NCBI RefSeq assembly: GCF_004210375.1 | Contig: NC_134828.1 | Span: 23,614,400-23,678,399 of the forward strand | Length of the DNA stretch: 64,000 bases | DNA from: Tachypleus tridentatus | Lineage: Eukaryota > Arthropoda > Merostomata > Xiphosura > Limulidae | Direction: 5' to 3' | Shown: positions 33,440 through 45,018 of the stretch, piece by piece | Layout of the letters: each line of letters begins with the position of its first letter | Numbering within the stretch: position 1 is the first letter of the stretch | Program-made: the position numbers and the translations under genes | The notes under the pieces: generated by a model | What the model saw: only the letters and a program-made list of their open reading frames with translations | What the model was told of the DNA's origin: nothing | The model's database searches: none

Positions 33440-33553
33440 GCCCCCCGCTAGTACAGCGGTATGTCTCCGGATTTACAACGCTAAAATCAGGGGTTCGATT
33501 CCCCTCGGTGGGCTGAGCAAATCGCCCTTTGCTATACGAAAAAACACAAACAC
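33440..33553 (+). mobile_element. SINE-B copy, intact, with 11-bp target duplication
   Basis: Best complete SINE-B of the window: CCCCCCGCTAGTACAGCGGT head, GGGGTTCGATTCCCCTCGG (B box within a perfect T-arm-like stem), tail to AAACACAAACAC. Flanked by GGTTATGTTCT at 33429-33439 and 33554-33564. Confidence 0.93.
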
Positions 33554-33605
33554 GGTTATGTTCTTTCCCCTATATATGATTGTCAGCAAGATTTCTCAAA
33601 AAGTG

Positions 33606-33868
33606 TTTGTTTTTTGAATTTCGTGCAAAGCTTCACGAGGGCTATCTGCGCTAGTCGTCCCTAATTTAGGAGTGTAAGACTAGAGGGAAGGCGGCTAGTC
33701 ATCACCACCTACCGCCAACTCTTGGGTTACACTTTTATCAATGAATAGTGAGGTTGACCATAATATTATAGCACTTCCATGGCTGGAAGAGCCAGCATGT
33801 TTGGTGTGGCGGGGATTTAAATTCACATCCCTCAGATGAGTACCTTAACCACCTGGCCATATCGGGCC
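33606..33868 (-). mobile_element. SINE-A copy
   Basis: TTTGTTTTTTGAATTTCGTG tail, full body, head with a B box decayed to GGGGATTTAAATTCACATC and a small deletion, ending GGCCATATCGGGCC. Confidence 0.9.
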
Positions 33869-34349
33869 CGTTTTCGTTCGAGTGGGGCCAGAAACTGGTA
33901 GGACAGCCATTGAGATCGACGAATATCTTGAAAGTTGGTTGTTTCCTGGTGAGCTAGCTTTCTCTAGACATAGCTGTGAGAGTCACGAGGTATATAAAAC
34001 TAGATGACAGCGATTAGAAAATCGCGAGATATAAGTTTATGTAATGTAATGAACAGGATTTTAACAGAAGTAAATGTCTGAACTTTTTTATTTCAAACTT
34101 AAAGCTGCACAACTGTGTGCCTAATTCAGGGATTTAACCCTAATATTAAGCGTTTTAAGGTGAAAAGGCTTGTAGTTCAGGAATAAATAGTTTAGTAGAT
34201 CGAGGAATAATTGTAGAAAATTTAACAAATGCCTGTCTGTTAGACTATGTTCCTTATTTTTCGCCTCTTAGTATTAAGTAACAAGTCAAAGAAATTTGAA
34301 ACGTTAAATGCGAAGAAAAGGGTTAGGTGCTTTAAAATGTTTCAAAGTA
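33869..34349. other. Intergenic, nothing recognised
   Basis: Unique-looking sequence between a SINE and the 58-bp array. Confidence 0.35.
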
Positions 34350-35222
34350 CTGCCCTTGGATATACCTTTTTCAAAATGCTGCTCCAGAGATGGATTCCTG
34401 CAGCACTTACTGCCTTTTGATATAACTTGATTTTTACAATGCAATTTCAGAGCTAGATTCCTTCGGTTTTGTCCTTAGATGCAGCTTTATATTCAAAATG
34501 CAGTTTCATAGGTAATTTCCTTCCTTACTGCCCTTGGTCATAACTTTACTTTAAAAATACAGTTTGTAAGGCAAATTTCTTTTTTATTGCTCTTGTATAT
34601 AGTTTGATATCCAAAACTCAGTTTCAGAGATAGATTCCACCGTTCTGCCCTTGGATGCAGCTATATGTTCAAAGTGTAGTTTCAGAGATATATTCTTCTG
34701 TTCTGCCCTTGGATGCAGCTATATGTTCAAAGTGTAGTTTCAGAGATAGATTCTTCTGTTCTGCCCTTGGATGCAGCTCTATGTTCAAAGTGTAGTTTCA
34801 GAGATAGATTCTTCTGTTCTGCCCTTGGATGGAGCTATATGTTCAAAGTGTAGTTTCAGAGATAAATTCCTCTGTTCTGCCCTTGGATGCAGCTATATGT
34901 TCAAAGTGTAGTTTCAGAGATAGATTCTTCTGTTCTGCCCTTGGATGCAGCTATATGTTCAAAGTGTAGTTTCAGAGATAGATTCTTCTGTTCTGCCCTT
35001 GGATGCAACTATATGTTCAAAGTGTAGTTTCTGAGACAGATTCTTCTGTTCTGCCCTTGGATGCAGCTATATGTTCAAAGTGTAGTTTCAGAGATGGATT
35101 CTTCTGTTCTGCCCTTGGATGCAGCTATATGTTCAAAGTGTAGTTTCAGAGATGGATTCTTCTGTTCTGCCCTTGGATGGAGCTATATGTTCAAAGTGTA
35201 GTTTCAGAGTTAGATTCCTTCA
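34350..35222. repeat. 58-bp minisatellite with diverged left edge
   Basis: About 15 units with TTCTGCCCTTGGATGCAGCT and TTCAAAGTGTAGTTTCAGAG. The first five (to about 34640) are strongly diverged, the last ten nearly identical. Confidence 0.95.
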
Positions 35223-35774
35223 GTATAACACAATAAATGTGTTATGTTTATTTCTACACCTTTTCTTCGGTAAACGTACGAACTAAAGATGCTAAAATCT
35301 GGTGTTCCATTCATTGCAATAAACACAGCAAATTGCGCAGTGTGACGCTGCTCTAAAAAAATAAAACTTTACTAGTTTGAGACGGAATAATAAGTTCTTT
35401 CTCTTTTTATTGTTTCCTGACTAGAGAAAAACTACATACAAAATACTTAATGTAAAGATGAAGCCACGTGAAAGATATCACATGACCCTCGTGAATTTCT
35501 AGAAAGCGCGTAGCGGTTCATGTAGGATTTAGGATTCCAATACATACATAATGTGTTTCACGCAGTTTTAATGAATGTACTGAGAATAAAACAACAGTGT
35601 GTTAGTATTAGTACAGAGGACACTGAGTACCCAAACAACATTACTTTCTTATTACTACTGAATCTGTTGAGTACCAACACAAATCTACTCTCGTATTGTT
35701 ACTGTTAGTATTTAAAATGAATAAAATAGTATTATGTTTTATTTATTCATTATAACTATTGTTGTACGCAAAGT
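35223..35774. other. Intergenic, nothing recognised
   Basis: AT-rich, between two arrays; no coding signal. Confidence 0.35.
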
Positions 35775-36375
35775 ATTTATCAAATCAAGCTCTGTTCTGT
35801 TATCTTACGTGAAGTAGCTATCAAACCAAGCTATACTCTGTCATATTACGTGAAGTAACTATCAAATCAAGCTATATTCTGTTATCTTACGTGGAGTAGC
35901 TATCAAACCAAGCTATACTCTGTCATATTACGTGAAGTAACTATCAAACCAAGGTATATTCTGTTCTCTTACGTGAAGTATCTATCAAACCAAGGTATAT
36001 TCTGTTATCTTACATGAACTATCACTCAAACCAAGCTATATTCTATTATGTTACGTGAAGTAGCTATCAAACCAAGCTATATTCTGTTCTCTTACGTAAA
36101 GTTTCTGTCAAACCAAGGTATATTCTGTTCTCTTACGTGAAGTATCTATCAAACCAAGGTATATTCTCTTCTCTTACGTGGAGTAGCTATCAAACCAAGG
36201 TATATTCTATTATCTTACGTGAAGTATCTATCAAATCAAGATATATTCTATCATCTTATGTGAATAATTTATTCTTATCTTACGTGAATACTTTATTCTT
36301 GTTATCTTACGTGAAGTATTTATTCTTTTTATCTTACGTGAAGTATTTATTCTGTTATCTTACATGAATAATTTA
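35775..36375. repeat. 41-bp minisatellite, with shorter units at the right
   Basis: About 12 units with ATCTTACGTGAAGTAGCTAT and CAAACCAAGCTATATTCTG. From about 36250 the unit shrinks to about 27 bp (TTATCTTACGTGAAGTATTT). Confidence 0.93.
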
Positions 36376-37302
36376 TCAAACTAAATTATACTTAGTTAGT
36401 TTAGTAGTTTACATTAACGAAAGACTTGGATTTACAGTCATAGGTGATAACATTAATAATTAATGATATTTTAGACTTATATTTGTGCATATTCACACCC
36501 CTACTTGCACGTGCAAGGGTTAAGTCTTCATTAGCCACTTGCTTATTGAAAAATAAAACGTGTTTTTCTAGTTTTTCTGACACAGTTTTCTTCAAAGAAT
36601 TCAAGCCGTTATACAGTTTAAAAACAAGGCTATATTATTTTATTCTTATATTTAATATTTGATAATACTCATTGACCAATAGGGTGAGTTTAAAGGCTTA
36701 CAAGGCTAACCAATTGTTTTGTTGTCAGAGGATTTGGGTATGAAAACTGACGAACTGTTGTCAGACTTCATGATAACACGTATTCTCATGAAGTGGTTTG
36801 TCAGGCGTTATCTCCAAATATATGTCTGACTCGTGGACTAACTGAATTTCTGTATTGGATTTGGATTATTAGAAATAAAACCATCAGGAAAAATTAGTAG
36901 GAGTTACTTAAATAAAATGACAATAAACTAGATTGGACACAAAATATTTTTGTCTTGCCTCAAACTGCACTGAAACAGACATACAGTGGACAGTACTCAG
37001 TTCATTGGACTTATTTTTTCCCAATACACTGAAACAGATGTACGGTGCTTACCGGCCGTAATTTTGCACAATACACTGAAAGAGATGAACAACTTGTGTA
37101 TTGGATGTTCCTCTTGACAGTACACTGAAACAGAAATACATGGATTACCGTCGTTGCCGTTGGAAGCAAGTTTTGAGAGTTCAGGCCTCGTGAGTCTGGC
37201 TCCAGAATATTTTTGAACATTCGATACTGTGAGATTGAATCTTCAAATCTTTAGCTATTTAAACTACAAGTTTGACCCAAAAGTGTTCACGGTTAAAATA
37301 CA
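36376..37302. other. Intergenic with a small decayed tandem repeat
   Basis: Mostly unique. At about 36965-37150 the phrase CACTGAAACAGA recurs four times roughly every 50-58 bp, a decayed short array. Confidence 0.45.
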
Positions 37303-37613
37303 AGGTCAGCTGACAAGAAGTGACAAAGTGACAGCAGAGAGGTCAGCTGACAAGAAGGGACAAAGTGACAGCAGAGAGGCCAGCTGACAAGAAGGGACAA
37401 AGTAACAGCAGAGAGGTCAGCTGACAAGAAGGGACAAAGTGACAGCAGAGAGATCAGCTGACAAGAAGGGACAAAGTGACAGCAGAGAGGTCAGCTGACA
37501 AGAAGGGACAAAGTGACAGCAGAGAGGTCAGCTGACAAGAAGGGACAAAGTGACAGCAGAGAGGTCAGCTGACAAGAAGGGACAAAGTGACAGCAGAGAG
37601 ATCAGCTGACAGA
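37303..37613. repeat. 37-bp minisatellite, each unit with CAGCTG
   Basis: Eight to nine near-identical units with GTCAGCTGACAAGAAGGGAC and AAAGTGACAGCAGAGAG. GTCAGCTGAC is a perfect 10-bp palindrome containing the E-box CAGCTG, present nine times at 37-bp spacing (with GCCAGCTGAC and ATCAGCTGAC variants). It lies about 10 kb upstream of the DM exon. Confidence 0.95.
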
Positions 37614-37631
37614 AGAGAATTTGTTTCAGAG

Positions 37632-37723
37632 GAAAACCACTTTGGGTTATGTGTCCATTGTAGGGAATCGAACCCCTGATTATAGCGTTGTAAGCCCGAA
37701 ACTAACCGCTGTCCCACCTTGGA
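37632..37723 (-). mobile_element. SINE-B copy
   Basis: AAACCACTTTGGGTTATGTG, GTAGGGAATCGAACCCCTGA, ACCGCTGTCCCACCTTGG. Tail end shortened. Confidence 0.75.
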
Positions 37724-38559
37724 ACGATAAGAGTGGACAAGTAATAGTTTTTCGAATTATTCTACACAGATCATAATATGATATCGAGCTCCTTGAAATA
37801 AAACACAATAAATAACACGACTTCATAAATTTCATCCGAAACATCTACTCCTTGTTGATAAACAAGTAAATATGTGTGTTTGTAAACTTGTGCGTTTTCT
37901 GATTATTTGAATACAGCTGTGGCCAAACGTTTTGCTTCATCCTAGAGTTTTAGGAATGAAACATAATTAAAAGACATATATATGTGTGTGTATAAACATA
38001 ATTTATATCTTTAATTAACATCATCTAATCAAATACTATACAAAATAATATCGAAAGAGTCTACCAGTAGCCGTAATAGCAGTACTTAATATCAGCATCG
38101 CAAATAAAAGTTTCTGTACCAAGACTTTTATCCTCTAACGAATGGACTCAGTGAGGCGCTGTAGGTTCTATGGAATGGACTCAGTGAGGCGCTGTAGGTT
38201 CTACGTATCTTTGATGTTTCTCCACACAGTCTCTAACCCTAACGTTATTCAGAAGGTTTCAACATTCGTCTTATGAAACAAAATTCAGTAAATTCTAGGC
38301 TCATAGCCGTATGTGTTAGGAGACTAGGTTTTTTTTTTTTATCGAACCATACTTTAAACAAACTAACTTACCAGCTTCTTCGTGACTATCTTGCGGGCTG
38401 TTCGTGACTATCGTACGGGCCACTCGTCTTCAGCACTTAACAATCTTCGCCCAGTGGTTCAAATTTCGAGTATTTGTCGATAAACTTTAAGTTAATTCAG
38501 CTCTGATTCAATGATTTCAAAACCGGTAATGTTTGTAACGTTTGAAGCCCTAGGCTTAG
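37724..38559. other. Intergenic with one 33-bp duplication
   Basis: Unique sequence. A 31-bp phrase starting GAATGGACTCAGTGAGGCGC occurs twice, at 38140 and 38173. Confidence 0.45.
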
Positions 38560-39420
38560 CTACTCGATTGCGGGAAAAACTCGATGTGCGTTTTAACAAA
38601 CAAGATCTACCGTAACAACCGGAGCGTTCAGTACTGTGGATATCGCTTTAGTTCAAACGTGAAATATAGAGGGACAGGTATGTGTGTACGTACGTTGATA
38701 ACGAGCGTCCTCTTAGCTACTAAAACTATCAGTCTGTTTTACAAAATTGAAGAGAAATCGACTCCCGCACAAGTTTGAACCGATGATTCTGTGCTGTTCC
38801 GTGGAGGGTCAAGGATCAATCTCGACTAATGTCTGCCTCTTTTTCTTCCGCCCTAGTAGCTGACTGTTGGGCGGGGACTGTGCCTGTCGACGGAGTGGGA
38901 GGTTCCTATTACCTCTAAGTCTAGAACGATACCCCACGGCCGATTATGACGCTAATGTCGGCCGATCAACATGCCGGATGAGTGTTCCGATAAATCAACG
39001 GAACTAGCACATGAAGGACCCGATTTTTTATTTCGTCTATTTTATTTTTAGATTCTTGAATCGAGTCGCCGTGTTAATCTTTTAAATTCGTCCTGTATAC
39101 GCCAAGTCTTAACGTTTTTAATGTCGTCTGTACATCTAATCTTACCACAACATTTTTTTTACTATTAACCACGTATCAGCTGTCACGAACTCAACGTTAC
39201 TCGAATAGCCTACGATGTACTATAATCAGTTTGAAGATTTCGTATATTCATATCGAATGTTTGCTTACCTTGATTTAGGATACACAGCAACGTCGTACGT
39301 TTTAATCACACTGAGTGATTTCCTATCACGTTTAAGCTTCGGTCGGAAGTGCGCGAATAGTAAAAACGGTCTGAGCCGAAACGGTAAGCGCCCAGTCTAG
39401 TGTTAGCAGTTTGGGTATTA
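38560..39420. other. CpG-bearing unique sequence upstream of dmrt
   Basis: Noticeably more CpG and GC than its surroundings, especially 38590-39010 (GGCGGGGACTG, CCACGGCCGA, TCGGCCGATC). No SINE or array and no recognised protein. It could hold a promoter, first exon or enhancer, for instance of dmrt, but nothing proves it. Confidence 0.35.
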
Positions 39421-39837
39421 TAGCTTAAAGTTTATCTTATCGTGTCTGTTGTAAACCATAGTATTTCGTTGTTATACTTACGTACTACAATAACTGGATT
39501 TGGACTACGAGTATAAACGTAGACATCTTAGAGTTTATTATGATGTTCTAAAGGATAGGTGTATATTATGGAAGTTAAAAACCGATTTAATGAGACAACT
39601 TTTACTTATTTACCCCAGTAATATTTACCCATTTACCCCAGTGGTATGTTTGTAGAATTTACCGAGTGTTAATCGTTAATTATTTTGATTATTTGTTGGT
39701 TCAATATTTTCCAACAGAGGGATGCGAGTACGAGGTACGTTGTTGACTCGAGCACCCATTTGCTCCAAACGTTCAGCTTCCCTTTTACAAAGTTGAGGGA
39801 AGAGGTTAAACAAGATGGACAGTGTGTCCCCTTTCCA
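39421..39837. other. Intergenic, nothing recognised
   Basis: AT-rich lead-in to the 33/28-bp array. A 17-bp phrase TTTACCCCAGTAATATT / TTTACCCCAGTGGTATG is tandemly repeated near 39611-39645. Confidence 0.35.
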
Positions 39838-42205
39838 CTACAGTCTAAACCTTTCATTACCATTACCACACTACAGTTTAAACCTTTCATTACCATTACC
39901 ACACTACAGTTCAAACCTTTCATTACCATTACCACACTACAGTCTAAACCTTTGGTGAACATTATCATATTGCAGTTTAAATATCACCTTTATCATACTA
40001 CAGTTTAAACCTTTCATTACCATTATCACACTACAGTTTAAATATTACCATTACCACACTACAGTTTAAATATCACCTTTATCACACTACAGTTTAAACC
40101 TTTCATTACCATTATCACACTACAGTTTAAACCTTTCATTACCATTATCACACTACAGTTTAAATATTACCATTACCACACTACAGTTTAAACCTTTCAT
40201 TACCATTATCACACTACAGTTTAAATATCACCTTTATCACACTACAGTTTAAACCTTTCATTACCATTATCACACTACAGTTTAAACCTTTCATTACCAT
40301 TATCACACTACAGTTTAAATATCACCTTTATCACACTACAGTTTAAACCTTTCATTACCATTATCACACTACAGTTTAAATATCACCTTTATCACACTAC
40401 AGTTTAAACCTTTCATTACCATTACCACACTACAGTTTAAATATCACCTTTATCACACTACAGTTTAAACCTTTCATTACCATTATCACACTACAGTCTA
40501 AACCTTTCATTACCATTACCACACTACAGTCTAAACCTTTCATTACCATTACCACACTACAGTCTAAACCTTTCATTACCATTATCACACTACAGTTTAA
40601 ATATCACCTTTATCACACTACAGTTTAAACCTTTCATTACCATTACCACACTACAGTTTAAATATTACCATTACCACACTACAGTTTAAACCTTTCATTA
40701 CCATTACCACACTACAGTTTAAACCTTTCATTACCATTATCACACTACAGTTTAAATATTACCATTACCACACTACAGTTTAAACCTTTCATTACCATTA
40801 TCACACTACAGTTTAAACCTTTCATTACCATTACCACACTACAGTCTAAACCTTTCATTACCATTACCACACTACAGTCTAAACCTTTCATTACCATTAC
40901 CACACTACAGTCTAAACCTTTGGTGAACATTATCATATTGCAGTTTAAATATCACCTTTATCATACTACAGTTTAAACCTTTCATTACCATTACCACACT
41001 ACAGTTTAAATATTACCATTACCACACTACAGTTTAAACCTTTCATTACCATTACCACACTACAGTTTAAACCTTTCATTACCATTATCACACTACAGTT
41101 TAAATATTACCATTACCACACTACAGTTTAAACCTTTCATTACCATTACCACACTACAGTTTAAACCTTTCATTACCATTACCACACTACAGTTTAAATA
41201 TCACCTTTATCACACTACAGTTCAAACCTTTCATTACCATTATCACACTACAGTTTAAATATCACCTTTATCACACTACAGTTCAAACCTTTCATTACCA
41301 TTACCACACTACAGTTTAAATATCACCTTTATCACACTACAGTTCAAACCTTTCATTACCATTATCACACTACAGTTTAAATATTACCATTACCACACTA
41401 CAGTTTAAACCTTTCATTACCATTACCACACTACAGTTTAAACCTTTCATTACCATTATCACACTACAGTTTAAACCTTTCATTACCATTACCACACTAC
41501 AGTTTAAATATCACCTTTATCACACTACAGTTCAAACCTTTCATTACCATTATCACACTACAGTTTAAATATTACCATTACCACACTACAGTTTAAACCT
41601 TTCATTACCATTACCACACTACAGTTTAAACCTTTCATTACCATTATCACACTACAGTTTAAATATTACCATTACCACACTACAGTTTAAACCTTTCATT
41701 ACCATTACCACACTACAGTTTAAACCTTTCATTACCATTACCACACTACAGTTTAAACCTTTCATTACCATTACCACACTACAGTTTAAACCTTTCATTA
41801 CCATTACCACACTACAGTTTAAACCTTTCATTACCATTATCACACTACAGTTTAAACCTTTCATTACCATTATCACACTACAGTCTAAACCTTTGGTGAA
41901 CATTATCATATTGCAGTTTAAATATCACTTTTATCACACTACAGTTTAAACCTTTCATTACAATTACCACACTATAGCTTTGACCTTTGATTACCATTAC
42001 CATACTACAATTTGTCCTTTTGATTACCATTACCAAACTTCAGTTAGCACCTTTAATTACCATTATCACACGACAGCTTAGATCTTTGATTGCTATTACC
42101 ATACTACTGTTTGCCCCTCAGATTACTATTACCATACTACTGTTTGCCCCTCAGATTACTATTATCATACTACTGTTTGCCCCTCAGATTACTATAATCC
42201 ACACC
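39838..42205. repeat. 33/28-bp minisatellite with about 970-bp higher-order units
   Basis: Three unit types share the start CACACTACAGTTTAAA: a 33-bp type with CCTTTCATTACCATTA, and two 28-bp types with TATCACCTTTATCA or TATTACCATTACCA. A rare variant TTTGGTGAACATTATCATAT occurs at 39951, 40919 and 41892, so blocks of about 970 bp were duplicated. Units beyond 41976 are diverged and include CCCCTCAGATTACTATTA. Confidence 0.97.
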
Positions 42206-42334
42206 GATACTCTGGTTAGCTTGCTAACTGTATTTAGCACAGAATGCAAACCGTTCATTCAATAGTACATCATGTGAGAACAATTTCTTAATAACTTACC
42301 ACTTGACAAATATTCACGATTTTTGAGACAATCT

Positions 42335-42612
42335 AGTTTGTTTTGTTTTGAATTTCGCCCAAAGTTACACGAGGGCTATCTGCGCCAGCCGTCCCTAATT
42401 TGGCAGTGTAAGATTAGAGGGAAAGCAGCTAGTCATCACCACCCACCGCCAACACTTGGGCTACTCTTTTACCAACGAATAGTGGAATTGACCATCACAT
42501 TATAACGTCCTCACGGCTGAAAGGGCGAGCACGTTTGGTGTGACGGGGATCCGAACCCGCGACCCTCGGATTACGAGTCGAGTGCCTTAACCCACCAGGC
42601 AATGCCGGACCA
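42335..42612 (-). mobile_element. SINE-A copy, full length
   Basis: GTTTGTTTTGTTTTGAATTT tail through a complete body to a head ending AATGCCGGACC. Confidence 0.92.
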
Positions 42613-42639
42613 GTTTATTTTGTATAAGTTAAGTCATCA

Positions 42640-42713
42640 TGCTGGGACAGCAGTATGTTTACAGACAGAGCAGATAGCCAGATGTGGCTTTGCTATAAGA
42701 AAAATACACGCAC
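42640..42713 (+). mobile_element. SINE-B copy with internal deletion
   Basis: GGGACAGCAGTATGTTTACA head joined directly to AGAGCAGATAGCCAGATGTG tail; the B-box half of the head is missing. Ends in a CA-rich run. Confidence 0.75.
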
Positions 42714-43457
42714 GTGATCGTGTTTTATACATTGATTCGTTTATGAGTGAAAGTGTAATTTTTGTTAATATCATGCACTTTTTTTAATTATATACTACGT
42801 TATCAAATGAAATGTGAAATCTAAATTCACGCTACTCGCATCACATGCTCAGTGCTCAACCATTCGTCAATCAAAAGAGTTTCGTGGCCAAACCACACAG
42901 CTTGAAAGAACTTTTCGAACCAGAATGACCTCACCGAAGTTCAGTATGGGGTCATTTTACTATAAAAGTCCAGAGGAGGTTAGAATACCCTACAAATAAT
43001 AAATTGGTACTTTAATATACTGTCAAACTAAACAGTTAAAATTCTGAGCACACTACAGATGAACCTACTATGATTTATCTGTGATGTCATGACGTTTAAG
43101 GTATATATATTAAACTAATTTTATTGTCATAATCGAACAATATAAATGATATTTTCACATCTAAGCCTAACAACCTGCAACATAGCAGTGACAAAATTCC
43201 TTAACCGTAATTTTCTGTTGCTGTACCGAATTTTTAAGAATCTGGGAAATAAAGTCACAAAAAGTCACAATTTTGACCAGGAAAAATTAAACACCATAAA
43301 TAATTAAAGTAATAAAACAAAAATATTTTAAATCAATTATACACCACTATACAGCAGGGTGCTATTGGTAACCACCTCAATGAAGAGTTCGTCGACTGTA
43401 TGTGTAACTACAAGAACATCTTCGCAACTTTGTGACGACGAGAAACCCCACTTGAAG
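42714..43457. other. Intergenic, mostly unrecognised
   Basis: No array or SINE. From about 43430 it carries the GACGAGAAACCCC leader shared with the 25366 hairpin element. Confidence 0.4.
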
Positions 43458-43624
43458 TAAAAATTTATCTCAAGACGGCTGGTATGGGTATAAAAACTTT
43501 TATTAACATACAGCAGAGAACATCTTAAGCTGAAGATGACCTAAGAAGGTCAATACGTTGTTCTTTGCTTTATTTTAATAAAAGATGTAATATCCGTACC
43601 AGCCGTCTTGAGATAAATTTTACA
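43458..43624. repeat. Large inverted repeat with conserved loop
   Basis: Arms of about 63 bp, nearly perfect inverts: left with TTATCTCAAGACGGCTGGTA, right with TACCAGCCGTCTTGAGATAA, continuing to AGCAGAGAACA / TGTTCTTTGCT. The loop of about 35 bp has CTGAAGATGACC, TAAGAA, GGTCA: a small stem preceded by CTGAAGA. Termini of some Penelope-like retroelements look like this and carry hammerhead ribozymes; that link is only an inference. No protein-coding part is present. Confidence 0.75.
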
Positions 43625-44031
43625 TCTCCGCAAGTTGCGTGTTACTTCTTACCGTAAAACTGTGGCAGACTTTCCTCGTGGTGTCAGCTGGAATACCCGT
43701 CTTAATAATCGATATTAAAAACAGTAAATATACATGTAGTGTCACAATATTATCTAAGGTGTTTTAAATCTGTGCATGTAATACATTGTCAATAAATGAC
43801 CGAATTAAATGTTTTTGTTAGATTACCTTAGTTTATTATTTAAAAATACGTTTTTTAAAATGTTCCCTTTTTCTTGCACACTAGTGTAAGTGTGATATTA
43901 TCATATATAATTTATGTTGTCAACGTGTAGATAGTTATTTATGGTATGTAAATAAAATGTTACTTATTTTTACAAGCCAAAATTTTGACTTTTTCCCGTT
44001 ATTTCATTTCCTTTCACAAACCGTGATTTTT
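43625..44031. other. Intergenic, nothing recognised
   Basis: AT-rich, no repeat family identified. Confidence 0.35.
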
Positions 44032-44039
44032 AAAATGCA

Positions 44040-44160
44040 GCTGTGTGTGTTTTCTTATAGCAAAGCCACATCGAGTTATCTGCTGAGCCTACCGAGGGGA
44101 GTCAAACCCCTGATTTTAGCGTTATAAATCCGTAGACTTACCGCTGTACTAGCGGGAGGC
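44040..44160 (-). mobile_element. SINE-B copy with 8-bp target duplication
   Basis: Complete reverse copy from GTGTGTGTTTTCTTATAGC to CCGCTGTACTAGCGGGAGGC. Flanked by AAAATGCA at 44032-44039 and 44161-44168. Confidence 0.9.
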
Positions 44161-44274
44161 AAAATGCACCTCCTACTATTCTAAACAAACCGTGAATGGT
44201 TCGTTTCGGTATTCTTAACAATATATAACTTGTGTAATTGTAAATTATTAATATTAACAAGTTAAGTTTACCTT

Positions 44275-44620
44275 AAATCCAAAATTCATATCTTTTACCA
44301 TAGATAACTGTCAAGGTACTTCACGTTGCACCAACATCAGCAAATTAGGCCTAAACCACACTAATATCTTTTATGATAAATAAAATACTTCACGTTGCAC
44401 CACCACGACAAGGTAAGTCAAACACGTCTTTTGTCATCGACAAGGTAAGTTAGGCCTCAGCCACATTGATCACTACTTAATCGTAAAGTACTTCATATTG
44501 CACTAACACAAACAAGTCTGGCCTAATCCACACTCATATTTTATCATAGGTAAGTGTTAAACTACATAACGCTGCACCGACATCAACAAGGTAAGTTAGA
44601 AATAAACCACACTCTTATTT
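44275..44620. repeat. Decayed tandem array (units of variable length)
   Basis: About four imperfect repeats sharing ACTTCACGTTGCACCA, AAGGTAAGTTAGGCCT and CCACACTAATATCTT. Spacing varies from about 65 to 110 bp. Confidence 0.65.
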
Positions 44621-44924
44621 GTTGAAACTGCATTAATCTGAAGATGGATGACAAGTAACTAAGGTAAAACTTCGTTGGAAAATTTACGGATAATATTTCA
44701 AATTTTATTCTTCACTTGGTCGTATGTAACTAAAATACGATAGGTAAATCACCACGTGAAGATTGTACAACAACGTACGTCCCGAATGAAACCCGAATAA
44801 CAAACGTTTCGTGTGATCGCAATAAAGTTTCAAGTTTGTTCTACAATAATTTATTTTAACAACTACTGGCACGTTCTTCACGTTTGAGATTACATACAAA
44901 ACACCTGTTCAACTTTAAATCATT

Positions 44925-45018
44925 CTAACGTCGTAGAAGCGTAGGCCTCGTTTATATGTGTATTTAATCTAATGTCGTAGAAAGCGTAGGCCTTATTTTT
45001 AGGTGTATTTAATCCGAC
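44925..45018. repeat. Two-copy tandem duplication of about 47 bp
   Basis: TCTAACGTCGTAGAAGCGTA and TCTAATGTCGTAGAAAGCGT start the two copies, both followed by GGCCT and GTGTATTTAATC. Confidence 0.75.

Noticed and set aside
39669..41909. Minus-strand frames with repeated VMVMKGLNCSV
   Set aside because: Minisatellite translation from the 33-bp unit; the 28-bp units break it throughout.
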